In this document: piece after piece, positions 43,067 to 52,915 of the stretch
How the letters are laid out: each line of letters begins with the position of its first letter
Numbering within the stretch: position 1 is the first letter of the stretch
From: Virgibacillus salarius
GTDB taxonomy: Bacteria; Bacillota; Bacilli; Bacillales; Amphibacillaceae
Direction of reading: 5' to 3'
NCBI RefSeq assembly: GCF_039521925.1
Contig: NZ_BAAACY010000106.1
Location: 3,045 to 67,044 of the forward strand
DNA length: 64,000 bases
Notes under the pieces: generated by a model
Database searches by the model: none
What the model saw: the letters and a program-made list of their open reading frames with translations, nothing else
Told to the model about the DNA's origin: nothing
Program-made: the position numbers and the translations under genes

Positions 43067-43608
43067 GTAATGCAGTAGTTGCAAAGCGATATGCAGAGGC
43101 TCTTTTTCAACTAGGAAATGAAAAAGCTACATTAGAACAGCTTTTAGATGAGCTTCGTGTGGTTAAAAAAGTAGTTGAAGATAATGAAGATCTTTATATA
43201 TTCCTAAAGCATCCACGTATTACTAATGAGAAAAAGAAACAGTTCCTTGACGAAGTGTTTAACGGTCTTCAAATAGATGTTATCAATACGATGAAACTAT
43301 TAGTAGAAAGACATCGCATTGAACTCACTTCATCCATTATTGATCATTTTATCCAGTTAGTAAATGATGCGAAAGGGATTGCAGATGCAACTGTTTATTC
43401 GGTTCGTAAATTAGCGGATGAAGAACGCCGTGAATTAGAAGATAGCTTTGCTAAACGATTTAATAAGAAGAAAATCATGCTTACAAACGTTGTAGATCCA
43501 ACACTTATAGGTGGAATGAAAATTCGTTTAGGAAATACGATTTATGATGGCTCCGTTAGCGGCAAGCTAAAAAGAATCGAACGAAATATTGTAACTGCAA
43601 ACAAATGA
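43063..43608 (+). CDS. atpH: ATP synthase F1 subunit delta
   Basis: 181-residue OSCP-like subunit joining the peripheral stalk to the F1 head. AVAKRYAEALF at the N-terminus and the C-terminal DPTLIGGMKIRLGN signature are diagnostic. Translationally coupled to atpF via ATGA. Confidence 0.96.
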   Translation: MSNAVVAKRYAEALFQLGNEKATLEQLLDELRVVKKVVEDNEDLYIFLKHPRITNEKKKQFLDEVFNGLQIDVINTMKLLVERHRIELTSSIIDHFIQLVNDAKGIADATVYSVRKLADEERRELEDSFAKRFNKKKIMLTNVVDPTLIGGMKIRLGNTIYDGSVSGKLKRIERNIVTANK

Positions 43609-43626
43609 AGATAGGGGTGAAATGGT

Positions 43627-45138
43627 ATGAGCATCAAAGCAGAAGAAATCAGTAATCTGATTAAGCAACAAATCGAAACTTTCGATTCAGATATTGAAGT
43701 AAGTGATGTCGGCACTGTTATCGAAATTGGTGACGGTATCGCACGTGCTCACGGTCTTGATAATACAATGGCTGGTGAGTTACTAGAATTCTCTAATGGT
43801 GTAATGGGATTAGCACAAAACCTTGAGGAAAGCAATGTTGGTATTGTAATTCTTGGCCCTTACACTGGTATTAAAGAAGGCGACGAAGTTCGTCGTACGG
43901 GACGTATTATGCAAGTACCTGTTGGAGAGGAATTAATCGGACGTGTTGTTAACCCGTTAGGTCAGCCATTAGATGGCAAAGGACCTATTGAAACGTCTAA
44001 CACACGCCCAATCGAAGCCCAGGCACCAGGTGTAATGGATCGTAAATCGGTTGATGAACCATTACAAACAGGTATTAAAGCGATCGACGCTCTTGTACCA
44101 ATCGGACGTGGGCAACGTGAATTAATTATTGGTGACCGCCAAACTGGTAAAACAACAGTTGCTGTTGATACTATTTTGAACCAATCTGACCAAGACATGA
44201 TTTGTATCTATGTAGCAATCGGTCAAAAAGAATCAACTGTAAGAAGTACGGTAGAGACGTTCCGTCGTCACGGTGCATTAGACTATACAATTGTTGTATC
44301 AGCTAGTGCATCTGACCCTGCACCATTATTGTATCTTGCTCCTTATGCTGGTGTAGCAATGGGTGAAGAGTTTATGTATAACGGAAAGCACGTACTTGTT
44401 GTATACGATGATCTATCAAAACAAGCTGTAGCATATCGTGAGCTTTCATTACTATTGCGTCGCCCACCAGGACGTGAAGCATTCCCAGGGGATGTATTCT
44501 ACATCCACTCGCGTCTTCTTGAACGGGCTGCTAAGTTAAGTGATGCAATGGGAGGCGGCTCATTAACTGCACTCCCATTTGTTGAAACACAAGCTGGTGA
44601 CATCGCTGCCTATATTCCAACAAACGTAATTTCGATTACAGACGGACAGATATTCTTACAATCTGATTTATTCTTCTCTGGGGTTCGTCCAGCAATCAAT
44701 GCTGGTTTATCTGTATCTCGTGTTGGTGGATCAGCACAAATTAAAGCAATGAAAAAAGTTGCTGGTACACTTCGCTTAGATTTAGCATCTTATCGTGAGT
44801 TAGAGGCATTCTCTCAATTTGGATCTGATCTTGATAAATCAACTCAAGCAAAATTGAATCGTGGTCAGCGTACAGTTGAGATTCTTAAACAAGGGCTTCA
44901 TAAGCCAATGGTTGTTGAAAAACAGGTGATGAGTCTTTATGCATTAACAAGAGGATTCCTTGATGATATTCCAGTTGAAGACATTCTTCGTTTTGAAGAA
45001 GAGATGAACATTTGGATGGATAGCAACCGTAAAGAACTATTAGACTCTATTCGTGAAACTGGAAAACTTCCAGAAGAGTCTGATATGAACGATGCAATCG
45101 AAACATTCAAGAAAACATTCTTGCCTTCTGAAGGTTAG
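43627..45138 (+). CDS. atpA: ATP synthase F1 subunit alpha
   Basis: Non-catalytic nucleotide-binding subunit of the hexameric head, 503 residues. Walker A GDRQTGKT (~170-177), regulatory N-terminal beta-barrel, and the arginine-finger region near SVSRVGGSAQ (~361-370). ATG with GGGGTGA upstream. No deviations seen. Confidence 0.98.
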   Translation: MSIKAEEISNLIKQQIETFDSDIEVSDVGTVIEIGDGIARAHGLDNTMAGELLEFSNGVMGLAQNLEESNVGIVILGPYTGIKEGDEVRRTGRIMQVPVGEELIGRVVNPLGQPLDGKGPIETSNTRPIEAQAPGVMDRKSVDEPLQTGIKAIDALVPIGRGQRELIIGDRQTGKTTVAVDTILNQSDQDMICIYVAIGQKESTVRSTVETFRRHGALDYTIVVSASASDPAPLLYLAPYAGVAMGEEFMYNGKHVLVVYDDLSKQAVAYRELSLLLRRPPGREAFPGDVFYIHSRLLERAAKLSDAMGGGSLTALPFVETQAGDIAAYIPTNVISITDGQIFLQSDLFFSGVRPAINAGLSVSRVGGSAQIKAMKKVAGTLRLDLASYRELEAFSQFGSDLDKSTQAKLNRGQRTVEILKQGLHKPMVVEKQVMSLYALTRGFLDDIPVEDILRFEEEMNIWMDSNRKELLDSIRETGKLPEESDMNDAIETFKKTFLPSEG

Positions 45139-45195
45139 AACTTAGTATGAGATACAATACGCGTAACCTTTTACATGAAAGGGCGGTGAAATAGC

Positions 45196-46056
45196 TTGGC
45201 ATCACTTAGAGATATTAAAGGTAGAATTGATTCTACGAAGAAGACAAGAAAGATCACTTCTGCTATGCAAATGGTATCTGCTTCTAAGATGGCAAAAGCA
45301 GAACAAAATACCAAGGCATTTGAACCTTATAGCCAAAAAATCCAGGAGGTCATGGCAAATATTGCTAACTCCTCGACAGATGCAACGCATCCAATGCTGG
45401 AGATGCGTGAGGTTAAGAAGAGCGGTTACCTTGTTATTACAGCAGATAAAGGTCTTGTAGGGGCATACAATAGTAATGTTTTAAAAAGCCTTTATAAAAC
45501 GATTCAGGATCGCCATAAGTCAAAAGATGAATATACGATTATTGCAATTGGACGTATGGGTTATGAATTTTGTAAAAAAATGGATCTTCCTGTTGCTAAA
45601 AGTGTCATAGGGATCGCAGATCAACCTGATTTTGCAGACATTAAAGCACTTGCTTCTGAAACGGTACAATTGTATGCCGATGAGGAAATTGATGAATTAT
45701 ATATGTTCTATAACCACTATGTTAGTGCAATCTCACAAAAAGTTACGACGACACAACTGTTGCCGATTACTAATCTGGGAGAACAGGCTAGCTCTAGTAG
45801 TGAATACGAATATGAACCAAATGCGCAGCAAATTCTCGATATACTTTTACCTCAATACGCAGAAAGTTTAATCTATGGTGCATTATTAGATGGTAAAGCG
45901 AGTGAACACGCGGCAAGTATGACGGCGATGAAGAGTGCAACGGATAATGCTGGCGAGCTTATTGATGACTTGACATTAACCTATAACCGCGTGCGTCAAG
46001 CTGCAATTACGCAGGAGATTACGGAAATCAGCGGAGGAGTAGCTGCTCTCGAGTAG
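45196..46056 (+). CDS. atpG: ATP synthase F1 subunit gamma
   Basis: Central rotor shaft, 286 residues of mainly coiled-coil helix at both ends (IKGRIDSTKKTRKITSAMQM-like N-terminus; C-terminal NRVRQAAITQEITEI). Starts with TTG at 45196 preceded by GGGCGGTGA; no closer ATG preserves the conserved N-terminus. Confidence 0.96.
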   Translation: MASLRDIKGRIDSTKKTRKITSAMQMVSASKMAKAEQNTKAFEPYSQKIQEVMANIANSSTDATHPMLEMREVKKSGYLVITADKGLVGAYNSNVLKSLYKTIQDRHKSKDEYTIIAIGRMGYEFCKKMDLPVAKSVIGIADQPDFADIKALASETVQLYADEEIDELYMFYNHYVSAISQKVTTTQLLPITNLGEQASSSSEYEYEPNAQQILDILLPQYAESLIYGALLDGKASEHAASMTAMKSATDNAGELIDDLTLTYNRVRQAAITQEITEISGGVAALE

Positions 46057-46098
46057 CATTCCTTGCGTTTTCTGGAAAGTTAGTTAGGAGGGAAATCG

Positions 46099-47511
46099 AT
46101 GAGCAAAGGACTTGTTACACAAGTTATGGGACCTGTCGTTGACGTTAAATTCGAAGACGGACAGCTTCCTGATATTTACAACGCTTTATCAGTCCAAGTG
46201 GTTACTGATCAAAAAACAGGCTCAACGACAGAGCTAGCATTAGAAGTAGCGCTGCACTTAGGTGATAATAGCGTTCGGACAATTGCTATGTCATCAACAG
46301 ATGGTTTGAAGCGTGGAATAGAAGTTGAAGACAAAGGAAAGCCAATTTCTGTTCCTGTTGGTGATGTGACACTTGGAAGAGTATTTAATGTACTTGGTGA
46401 GAATATTGATTTAGATGAGCCATTATCTACAGAAGTACGTCGTGATCCAATTCACCGTCAAGCACCAGAATTTGAAGACCTGACTACGGAGACGGAAATA
46501 TTAGAGACGGGTATCAAGGTCGTTGATTTATTAGCACCTTATGTTAAAGGTGGTAAGATTGGTTTGTTTGGCGGTGCTGGGGTTGGTAAGACCGTCTTAA
46601 TCCAAGAATTAATTAATAATATCGCCCAAGAGCATGGTGGTATTTCCGTGTTCGCAGGTGTTGGTGAACGTACACGTGAAGGTAATGATCTTTATTATGA
46701 AATGAAGGACTCAGGTGTTATTGCTAAAACAGCGATGGTATTTGGTCAAATGAACGAACCACCAGGTGCTCGTATGCGCGTAGCATTATCCGGTCTAACA
46801 ATGGCTGAGTACTTCCGTGATGAACAGGGACAAGACGTATTATTGTTCATCGATAACATTTTCCGTTTCACACAGGCTGGTTCAGAGGTATCTGCACTTC
46901 TTGGACGTATGCCATCAGCGGTTGGATACCAACCAACACTTGCTACAGAAATGGGACAATTACAAGAACGAATTACATCAACAAATAAAGGATCTGTTAC
47001 TTCTATTCAGGCAATTTATGTGCCTGCCGATGACTATACAGACCCTGCACCAGCGACAACATTTGCTCATTTAGATGCAACAACAAACCTTGATCGTGGA
47101 TTATCTGAGCAAGGTATTTATCCTGCGGTGGATCCTTTAGCATCTACATCACGTGCATTAGACCCTGAGGTCGTTGGAAACGATCATTATCAAGTAGCAG
47201 TAGAAGTACAACAAACACTACAGCGTTATCGTGAGCTACAGGATATCATCGCTATTCTTGGTATGGATGAATTGAGTGATGAGGATAAATTAGTTGTTGC
47301 TCGTGCTCGCCGTATTCAATTCTTCCTATCTCAAAACTTCCACGTTGCTGAGCAGTTCACAGGACAAAAGGGTTCATATGTACCTGTAGCAGAAACAGTG
47401 AAAGGATTTAGAGAAATTCTAGACGGTAAACATGATGACCTTCCGGAAGATGCTTTCCGTTTAGTTGGACGTATTGAAGAAGTAGTGGAAAAAGCAAAAG
47501 AAATGGAATAA
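46099..47511 (+). CDS. atpD: ATP synthase F1 subunit beta
   Basis: Catalytic subunit, 470 residues. Walker A GGAGVGKT (~156-163), catalytic GERTREGND region (~189-197), Walker B LLFIDNIFR (~249) and DELSEED-like motif DELSDEDK (~392). SD TAGGAGGG. Confidence 0.98.
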   Translation: MSKGLVTQVMGPVVDVKFEDGQLPDIYNALSVQVVTDQKTGSTTELALEVALHLGDNSVRTIAMSSTDGLKRGIEVEDKGKPISVPVGDVTLGRVFNVLGENIDLDEPLSTEVRRDPIHRQAPEFEDLTTETEILETGIKVVDLLAPYVKGGKIGLFGGAGVGKTVLIQELINNIAQEHGGISVFAGVGERTREGNDLYYEMKDSGVIAKTAMVFGQMNEPPGARMRVALSGLTMAEYFRDEQGQDVLLFIDNIFRFTQAGSEVSALLGRMPSAVGYQPTLATEMGQLQERITSTNKGSVTSIQAIYVPADDYTDPAPATTFAHLDATTNLDRGLSEQGIYPAVDPLASTSRALDPEVVGNDHYQVAVEVQQTLQRYRELQDIIAILGMDELSDEDKLVVARARRIQFFLSQNFHVAEQFTGQKGSYVPVAETVKGFREILDGKHDDLPEDAFRLVGRIEEVVEKAKEME

Positions 47512-47600
47512 TAGAAGTTGGCTGAAGCTATGGAAAAGTATGTATATACTTGGTCAATCCAATACATTGATTGCTTCATGTCAACAGAGGAGGGGTTACA

Positions 47601-47996
47601 TTGAAAACACTAACTGTGAGTGTTGTTACTCCTGACGGTCCAATACTGGAAGATAGTTTTGAAATGGTCAGCTGTAAAGCAGAGAGTGGAGAACTGGGGA
47701 TTTTACCAGGGCACATCCCACTTGTAGCACCATTATCCATTAGTGCTGTCCGTTTAAAGCGTGAAAATAATATCGAACGATTAGCGGTTAATGGAGGTTT
47801 TATGGAGGTTAGACCAGACAAGGTGACGATTCTAGCACAATCTGCTGAAAAACCTACAGATATAGATATTCAACGTGCAGAAGCTGCAAAAGCTCGTGCA
47901 GAACAACGCCTGCAGTCGAAACAAGACAATGTTGACTTCCTGAGGGCAGAATTAGCACTCCAAAGAGCGATAAATCGACTAAAAGTCGCAAAGTAA
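47601..47996 (+). CDS. atpC: ATP synthase F1 subunit epsilon
   Basis: 131-residue regulatory subunit: N-terminal beta-sandwich (VVTPDGPI, GELGILPGHIPL) and C-terminal helical hairpin that can inhibit ATP hydrolysis. TTG start at 47601 with AGAGGAGG eight bases upstream; the earlier in-frame start at 47571 has no site. Last gene of the operon. Confidence 0.95.
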   Translation: MKTLTVSVVTPDGPILEDSFEMVSCKAESGELGILPGHIPLVAPLSISAVRLKRENNIERLAVNGGFMEVRPDKVTILAQSAEKPTDIDIQRAEAAKARAEQRLQSKQDNVDFLRAELALQRAINRLKVAK

Positions 47997-48102
47997 GCAA
48001 TGGTGTTTGTTCACCATAGCATAGCGTTACTCATGTGATCATAGGTCAGTAATATTCATTGGGCAATGTTAATAATCATTCTTAATAGTTGCTTATTACC
48101 TT

Positions 48103-48141
48103 AAAAACCTTTTATAACAAAAGTTATAAAAGGTTTTTTAC
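48103..48141 (+). terminator. Terminator of the atp operon
   Basis: AAAAACCTTTTATAAC (48103-48118) and GTTATAAAAGGTTTTT (48123-48138) form a perfect 16-bp stem with a four-base loop and T-run. Confidence 0.92.
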
Positions 48142-48315
48142 TTCATGATATACCATAAAATCTGAATTCCCACTAAAAATTACATTAATTAACAATGTAT
48201 ACATTAAATACAAGAAAAAGTGAAACCCCAATCAATGGGTTTTTTACTGTGTAAAGTATGAATAGTTTGTCGATATTTCCCGGGAAATGGATAAAATGTA
48301 ACTTCAATCAGCGAG

Positions 48316-48362
48316 CGATGTTTATCCCCTACTTATCCATATTGGTTTCACTTTATTGTTTG
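48316..48362 (+). repeat. Degenerate intergenic repeat (family G) fragment
   Basis: TTTATCCCCTACTTATCC and GGTTTCACTTTATTG resemble the two ends of the G repeat. The wider gap 48142-48501 otherwise shows no gene; the 65-codon frame here has no ribosome site. Confidence 0.35.
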
Positions 48363-48501
48363 AAGCGGCGTCTTACTGTCAGTTATATGAGGAATAAAAG
48401 TAAGCGTTTGATAATCGCTCTCCTTCTATTTCTCTACATGATTGACTTTTTTTAGCATACATGGCAAAGTTAGAAAGAGTAATAAAATAAAGGTGGTACT
48501 T

Positions 48502-48732
48502 ATGTTTTCGATTGGACAACAAGCAATAATTAGTATTCTATCGCATCTACTATTTATATATCTCACATGGCGGTTAATAACGGCAATCAACTTTGAACCT
48601 ATTATTAAGAAAGGACGAGCAAAGGAAGCTCAAATCTTTATCTTATTTATAACGATCGTTATTGGCTCTGGAGTAAGTAGGTTCTTTTTAGAAATTCTCC
48701 AATGGTCTAGAGATTTAAATCACTTATTTTAA
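48502..48732 (+). CDS. ywzB: DUF1146 membrane protein
   Basis: 76-residue protein with two hydrophobic helices (about 5-27 and 46-66) separated by a charged loop (EPIIKKGRAKEAQ). Matches the YwzB/DUF1146 family encoded just downstream of the ATP synthase operon in Bacillaceae; function unknown. ATG 48502 with AAAGGTGG chosen over the longer frame from 48442. Confidence 0.88.
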   Translation: MFSIGQQAIISILSHLLFIYLTWRLITAINFEPIIKKGRAKEAQIFILFITIVIGSGVSRFFLEILQWSRDLNHLF

Positions 48733-48837
48733 TTAATATTTTATAAATCTAGTAAAATGTCATAATTTGTATCGTATGTATTGAGATCTCTCGGTTCATA
48801 CTATGGGTAACTATAGTTGGACACGGGGGATTTTATT

Positions 48838-49554
48838 ATGAAAAAGATATTTATATTATCTATTATGCTACTAATGATTACAAATAATGTTGCAGCGAAG
48901 CAATCATTTAATCAAAAAGAGCTTGTTGATTTAGCTAATTATATGATGAATAACAGTGCCAAGGTGGAAGATTGGCAAGTAACTTTAAAGGAAGCTATCA
49001 CTAGAGAGGATAGTAAACATCTTGTACATGAGTTACAAACCAACTTTAAACCTAATTTTTCCGAGGACAAAAATAAGTTAAAATATTCCTTTAGTGACGC
49101 TCTATTACCAGAGGGGATTAACGTATTATATAATGTGGTGATTCCTAAGCAAAAGCAGTATAATGCAGAACTCATTATTGTTATTAAAGGAAAGAGCTGG
49201 AGTAAAGAAATTGAAAAAAACTATAGAAACGTATTAACTACTAGTTTAAATGCATATTTTACTGAAGCTGTAAAAAAATTTGCTTGTCTGACGACTAAGG
49301 GGAATGATATAATAAGTGGTGATTATTTTTTAGAAAACATGACAAATTATTTTCAAGTACAACAAGTAAAGACACAATTTGATAATGTGAAGAATTCAAC
49401 GCATAAAAAAATAATTTATGGGTATACACCTCTATGGAATCAAAAAATTTCTGTAGATAATACATCTATGAACTTACAAATCGCAATCAAAGATACAGGA
49501 TCGGACTATCCTACATATACGATAGGAACACCTATCCTAATAAATGAATATTAA
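48838..49554 (+). CDS. ywmB: YwmB family exported protein
   Basis: 238 residues with a signal peptide (~1-22, ending VAAKQ). The mature part is mixed alpha-beta and corresponds to the YwmB/DUF1779 family (TATA-binding-like fold), always found upstream of murAA; function unknown. No lipobox cysteine. ATG 48838 follows GGGGGAT. 34 bases before murA1, so probably co-transcribed. Confidence 0.88.
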   Translation: MKKIFILSIMLLMITNNVAAKQSFNQKELVDLANYMMNNSAKVEDWQVTLKEAITREDSKHLVHELQTNFKPNFSEDKNKLKYSFSDALLPEGINVLYNVVIPKQKQYNAELIIVIKGKSWSKEIEKNYRNVLTTSLNAYFTEAVKKFACLTTKGNDIISGDYFLENMTNYFQVQQVKTQFDNVKNSTHKKIIYGYTPLWNQKISVDNTSMNLQIAIKDTGSDYPTYTIGTPILINEY

Positions 49555-49588
49555 TATAATGAAATTGGATCTGAAGGAGATTTGAAAT

Positions 49589-50917
49589 ATGGAAAAAATC
49601 ATCGTAAGAGGCGGACACCAATTGGAGGGCACCGTTAGGGTTGAAGGTGCTAAAAATGCTGTACTTCCTGTCATTGCAGCCAGTCTTATTGCAAGTGAAG
49701 GAAAGAGTGTTATTACAGATGTCCCTGAACTCGCTGATGTATATACAATTAATCAAGTATTGAGCAATATGAATGCAGATGTTACATTTGAAAATAATAC
49801 AGTTACTGTTGATGCTTCAAATAAATTAACTACGGAAGCCCCATTTGAATATGTTCGTAAAATGCGTGCCTCTGTATTAGTAATCGGACCATTACTGGCA
49901 CGCTATGGCCATGCAAAAGTAGCTATGCCTGGTGGATGCGCAATTGGGTCAAGACCAATAGATTTGCATTTAAAAGGGTTCGAGGCTATGGGTGCAGAAA
50001 CTCATGTTGGTAATGGCTTTGTAGAACTGAACGTAGATGGGCGTCTTAAAGGTGCAAAAATTTATTTAGATATGCCTAGCGTTGGTGCAACAGAAAATAT
50101 CATGATGGCTGCTGCGCTTGCAGAGGGTAAGACAATAATCGAAAACTGTGCAAAAGAACCAGAGATTGTTGACTTGGCAAATTATTTAAATAAAATGGGT
50201 GCTAAAGTTGTTGGTGCTGGTACAGAGACGATTCGAATTGAAGGTGTAGATTCACTACATGGGGTTGAACATACCATTATCCCGGATCGAGTTGAAGCAG
50301 GTACATTTATGGTTGCAGCTGCAATTACAAATGGAAATGTATTGATTGAAAATGCAGAAAAGGAACATCTTCGTTCTGTTATTTCTAAACTGGAAGAGAT
50401 GAACGTTTCTATTACTGAAGAAGACAATGGTCTTCGTGTTATTGGTCCTAAGAAGCTTAAGGCAACTGATATAAAGACTCTACCACATCCAGGATTTCCT
50501 ACAGATATGCAATCACAAATGATGGCACTGATGCTAGCTGCTCAAGGTACAAGTGTTATTACGGAAACGGTATTTGAGAATCGGTTTATGCATGTAGAGG
50601 AATTCCGACGCATGAATGCAAAAATGAAAATCGAAGGTCATAGTGTCATTATTGAGGGTCCAAGTAACCTTCAAGGTGCAGAAGTAGCAGCAACAGATTT
50701 ACGTGCCGCAGCTGCATTAATTTTAGCTGGTTTATGTGCTGAAGGTGTTACTAGAGTAACAGAGCTAAAGCATTTGGATCGCGGATATGTAGATTTTTCT
50801 GGTAAGCTTGCATCCCTTGGAGCTGATATTGAACGAGTGGATGAGAATGGCCACGCCATAGATTCTTTTGTACAAGTAGATGCCACAAATAATCAAATTG
50901 CTGCTGAGCTATCTTAA
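49589..50917 (+). CDS. murAA: UDP-N-acetylglucosamine 1-carboxyvinyltransferase (primary MurA)
   Basis: First committed enzyme of peptidoglycan synthesis. 442 residues; catalytic Cys117 in GGCAIGSRPID, VEGAKNAVLPVIAA near residue 18, HPGFPTDMQ near 300. Cys rather than Asp at the active site predicts fosfomycin sensitivity. Paralogue of the enzyme at 19859; this one is in the ywmB-murAA-spoIID position. C-terminus extends ~15 residues beyond the paralogue. SD AAGGAG. Confidence 0.96.
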   Translation: MEKIIVRGGHQLEGTVRVEGAKNAVLPVIAASLIASEGKSVITDVPELADVYTINQVLSNMNADVTFENNTVTVDASNKLTTEAPFEYVRKMRASVLVIGPLLARYGHAKVAMPGGCAIGSRPIDLHLKGFEAMGAETHVGNGFVELNVDGRLKGAKIYLDMPSVGATENIMMAAALAEGKTIIENCAKEPEIVDLANYLNKMGAKVVGAGTETIRIEGVDSLHGVEHTIIPDRVEAGTFMVAAAITNGNVLIENAEKEHLRSVISKLEEMNVSITEEDNGLRVIGPKKLKATDIKTLPHPGFPTDMQSQMMALMLAAQGTSVITETVFENRFMHVEEFRRMNAKMKIEGHSVIIEGPSNLQGAEVAATDLRAAAALILAGLCAEGVTRVTELKHLDRGYVDFSGKLASLGADIERVDENGHAIDSFVQVDATNNQIAAELS

Positions 50918-50943
50918 TCATGCTATGGAAAAAATACGAATTG

Positions 50944-50982
50944 TTAAACAGGTGATGGTTTCTTGCCACATCTGTTTTTTTA
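50944..50982 (+). terminator. Terminator after murAA
   Basis: AACAGGTGATGG (50947-50958) pairs imperfectly with CCACATCTGTT (50966-50976) followed by seven T. Confidence 0.75.
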
Positions 50983-51042
50983 TTGTCTAGGAAGTTATGA
51001 AATTATTCCATGTGGATAAATATGAGCGTGTTAAGCCGCATC

Positions 51043-51178
51043 CAGCTCCAGTGCTCAGAAACGAGGCGACTTCACGAATCGCCCTACAATAAGTTCGGAT
51101 CACAAGCTCACCGTGAATTCCTTTATCTCCGTTGACTCGCTCCAGGCTACGTTTCTAATCGGGCGCTTGCGCTTTTGT
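51043..51178 (+). repeat. Bacillaceae-type intergenic repeat (CTCCAG ... GGGCGCTTGCGCTTTT)
   Basis: Starts CCAGCTCCAGTGCTCAGAAACG and ends CGTTTCTAATCGGGCGCTTGCGC plus TTTT (landmark arms AGAAACG at 51057-51063 and CGTTTCT at 51150-51156). Inner TTCAC/GTGAA and GGCGA/TCGCC pairings are visible. The GGGCGCTTGCGCTTTT ending is one I recall from many Bacillaceae intergenic regions. It abuts R3. Confidence 0.65.
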
Positions 51179-51181
51179 TCT

Positions 51182-51748
51182 AAGTTAAGAAAGTATAAAA
51201 TCAGTGCAATGACTGCGTTAAGCCAGGTAGTTATTTTGAAATGTTTGATGTATATTGGCAATGCCCCGACTAATTACTTCGCTTTCCGCGGGCACGGCCT
51301 CAACTAACTTTGCAAAGAAGAACACGTTGCAAAGTGGATTTTCGGCTCGCGCAATTCCCGCAGGAGTCTACGTAATTCGTCTCCGCTATGAGAAGGTGCA
51401 ACAATTCTTGTCATAAGTAATAGGTTGACTTTTGTTACAATGGGTAAAGCGAAAATCGTTATCCGTGAGTATAAAAGCAGCTGTGTTACTTCATGCTAGC
51501 GTTGTAGAGCCTGATAATAGCGAAGGCCGGCCACTTCAACTCCTGTGGGAAATGTTTGACCTGAAGATCCACTTTTTTGAGCGGGTTTTGCTAAAAAAGT
51601 TAGCTGAAGGACAAACCCCACGGAAAGGGAAGTGGGCAGCCGGAGTTGTGGTCAAGCAGTAGCTATTATTCCATAATAGCTACTAGAGGAAGCGTAAATC
51701 TGAGCATGTAGTGATAAGGACTGAGCGAATTTTGCTCCGTTTTTCTTA
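51182..51748 (+). repeat. R repeat, copy R3 (complete)
   Basis: Full-length copy. ACTTTGCAA (51307-51315)/TTGCAAAGT (51327-51335) intact; outer arm GACTAATTAC (51268-51277) has one mismatch in its partner GTAATTCGTC. Hairpin AGTAGCTATTAT/ATAATAGCTACT at 51658-51684. The GTG-started 65-codon frame of R2 is open here too (51465-51662), with a single amino-acid difference. The remaining 330 bases to dppA hold only the promoter described next. Confidence 0.9.
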
Positions 51749-51996
51749 TTGTCTAATTTCCCCCGTATATAACTTGTACTGCTCCCACTTTATAAATATA
51801 ACATGATTATTCGTATTTTGAGTAAAGAAGTTGTGTTTTGTCCAAGCCTTTTCCTATTCTTGGCACTTCCTTACGCTAATCTTTTGCCTACTATTTAAAA
51901 GAATGTATGAGCGAAGAAACGTAACATAAATCAATAGTTGAAGTACTACTAATAGAGGATCCTAAGAGCGTTTACCTTCTTTGTGTTCGTTATATT

Positions 51997-52042
51997 TCGA
52001 CTTTTCATTTTATTAACTGTATGTTAGAATTGAAAGAAAATT
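51997..52042 (+). promoter_or_regulatory. dppA promoter with CodY-like site
   Basis: TCGACT (51997-52002), 17-base spacer, TATGTT (52020-52025) is a modest sigma-A promoter. AATTGAAAGAAAATT (52028-52042), lying at the predicted start point, matches the CodY consensus AATTTTCWGAAAATT at 12 of 15 positions. B. subtilis dppA is CodY-repressed, so starvation control is plausible. Confidence 0.5.
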
Positions 52043-52078
52043 ACTAATACTGAAAAAGACCTAAAAGGAGTACTCATC

Positions 52079-52903
52079 ATGAAATTATATGTGTCGGTTG
52101 ATATGGAAGGAATAACAGGTTTACCTGATTATACCTATGTGGATTCTAATGAGCATAACTATGATAGAGCTAGGAAAATCATGACAGATGAAACCAATTA
52201 TGTGATTGAAGCGGCATTTCAAACAGGTTGCAGAGAAATTTTAATAAATGATAGTCATTCTAAAATGAATAATATACTTATAGACCAATTACATCCAGAC
52301 GCTCAATTAATTACAGGTGATGTAAAGCCTTTTTCCATGATGCAAGGATTAGATAATACATATGATGGAGCAATGTTTGTCGGATATCATGCTCGAGCAG
52401 GTCAGTTTGGCGTTATGTCACATGCAATGATCCATGCTGTACGTAATTTTTATATTAATGATCATCCGATTGGGGAAATGGGATTAAATGCCTATTTAGC
52501 AGGTTATTATCAAGTCCCAATAATTTTTGTAGCGGGGGATGACCAGGCAGTTAGGGAAGCACAGGAGCTGATTCCCAATGTTACAACTGCAACAGTAAAG
52601 GAAACCATATCTAGGTCTGCCGTTAAAAGTTTAACACCCAAAAAAGCTGGTGAACTTCTAACAATGAAAGTAAAACACGCCATTACTAATCGAAATCAAG
52701 TAAAGCCATTAATACCTCCAAAACAACCAATATTAAAGATAGAATTTAACAATTATGGTCAGGCGGAATGGGCAAATTTAATGCCTGGAACGCAAATACT
52801 GCCTGAATCTACCGTTGTATCTTTTCAGGCAAAAGACATATTAGAAGCGTATCAAGCGATGCTTGTTATGACGGAGCTCGCTATGAACACAAAATTTTCA
52901 TAG
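52079..52903 (+). CDS. dppA: D-aminopeptidase DppA
   Basis: Zinc D-stereospecific aminopeptidase (M55) that releases D-amino acids such as D-Ala from peptides. 274 residues. Every active-site residue aligns by number with B. subtilis DppA: zinc ligands Asp8, Glu10, His60, His104, Glu133 and nucleophile-region His115. Forms a self-compartmentalising decamer in the cytoplasm. First gene of the dpp operon; 12 bases to dppB. SD AAAGGAG. Confidence 0.96.
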   Translation: MKLYVSVDMEGITGLPDYTYVDSNEHNYDRARKIMTDETNYVIEAAFQTGCREILINDSHSKMNNILIDQLHPDAQLITGDVKPFSMMQGLDNTYDGAMFVGYHARAGQFGVMSHAMIHAVRNFYINDHPIGEMGLNAYLAGYYQVPIIFVAGDDQAVREAQELIPNVTTATVKETISRSAVKSLTPKKAGELLTMKVKHAITNRNQVKPLIPPKQPILKIEFNNYGQAEWANLMPGTQILPESTVVSFQAKDILEAYQAMLVMTELAMNTKFS

Positions 52904-52915
52904 GGAGGAAAAAGC

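Noticed and set aside
48258..48455. 65-codon frame between atpC and ywzB
   Set aside because: No ribosome site and overlaps a degenerate repeat.
19859..50917. Two MurA genes as a possible recent duplication
   Set aside because: Low-GC Gram-positive bacteria normally carry both MurAA and MurAB; each is in its expected position and the two are clearly diverged.
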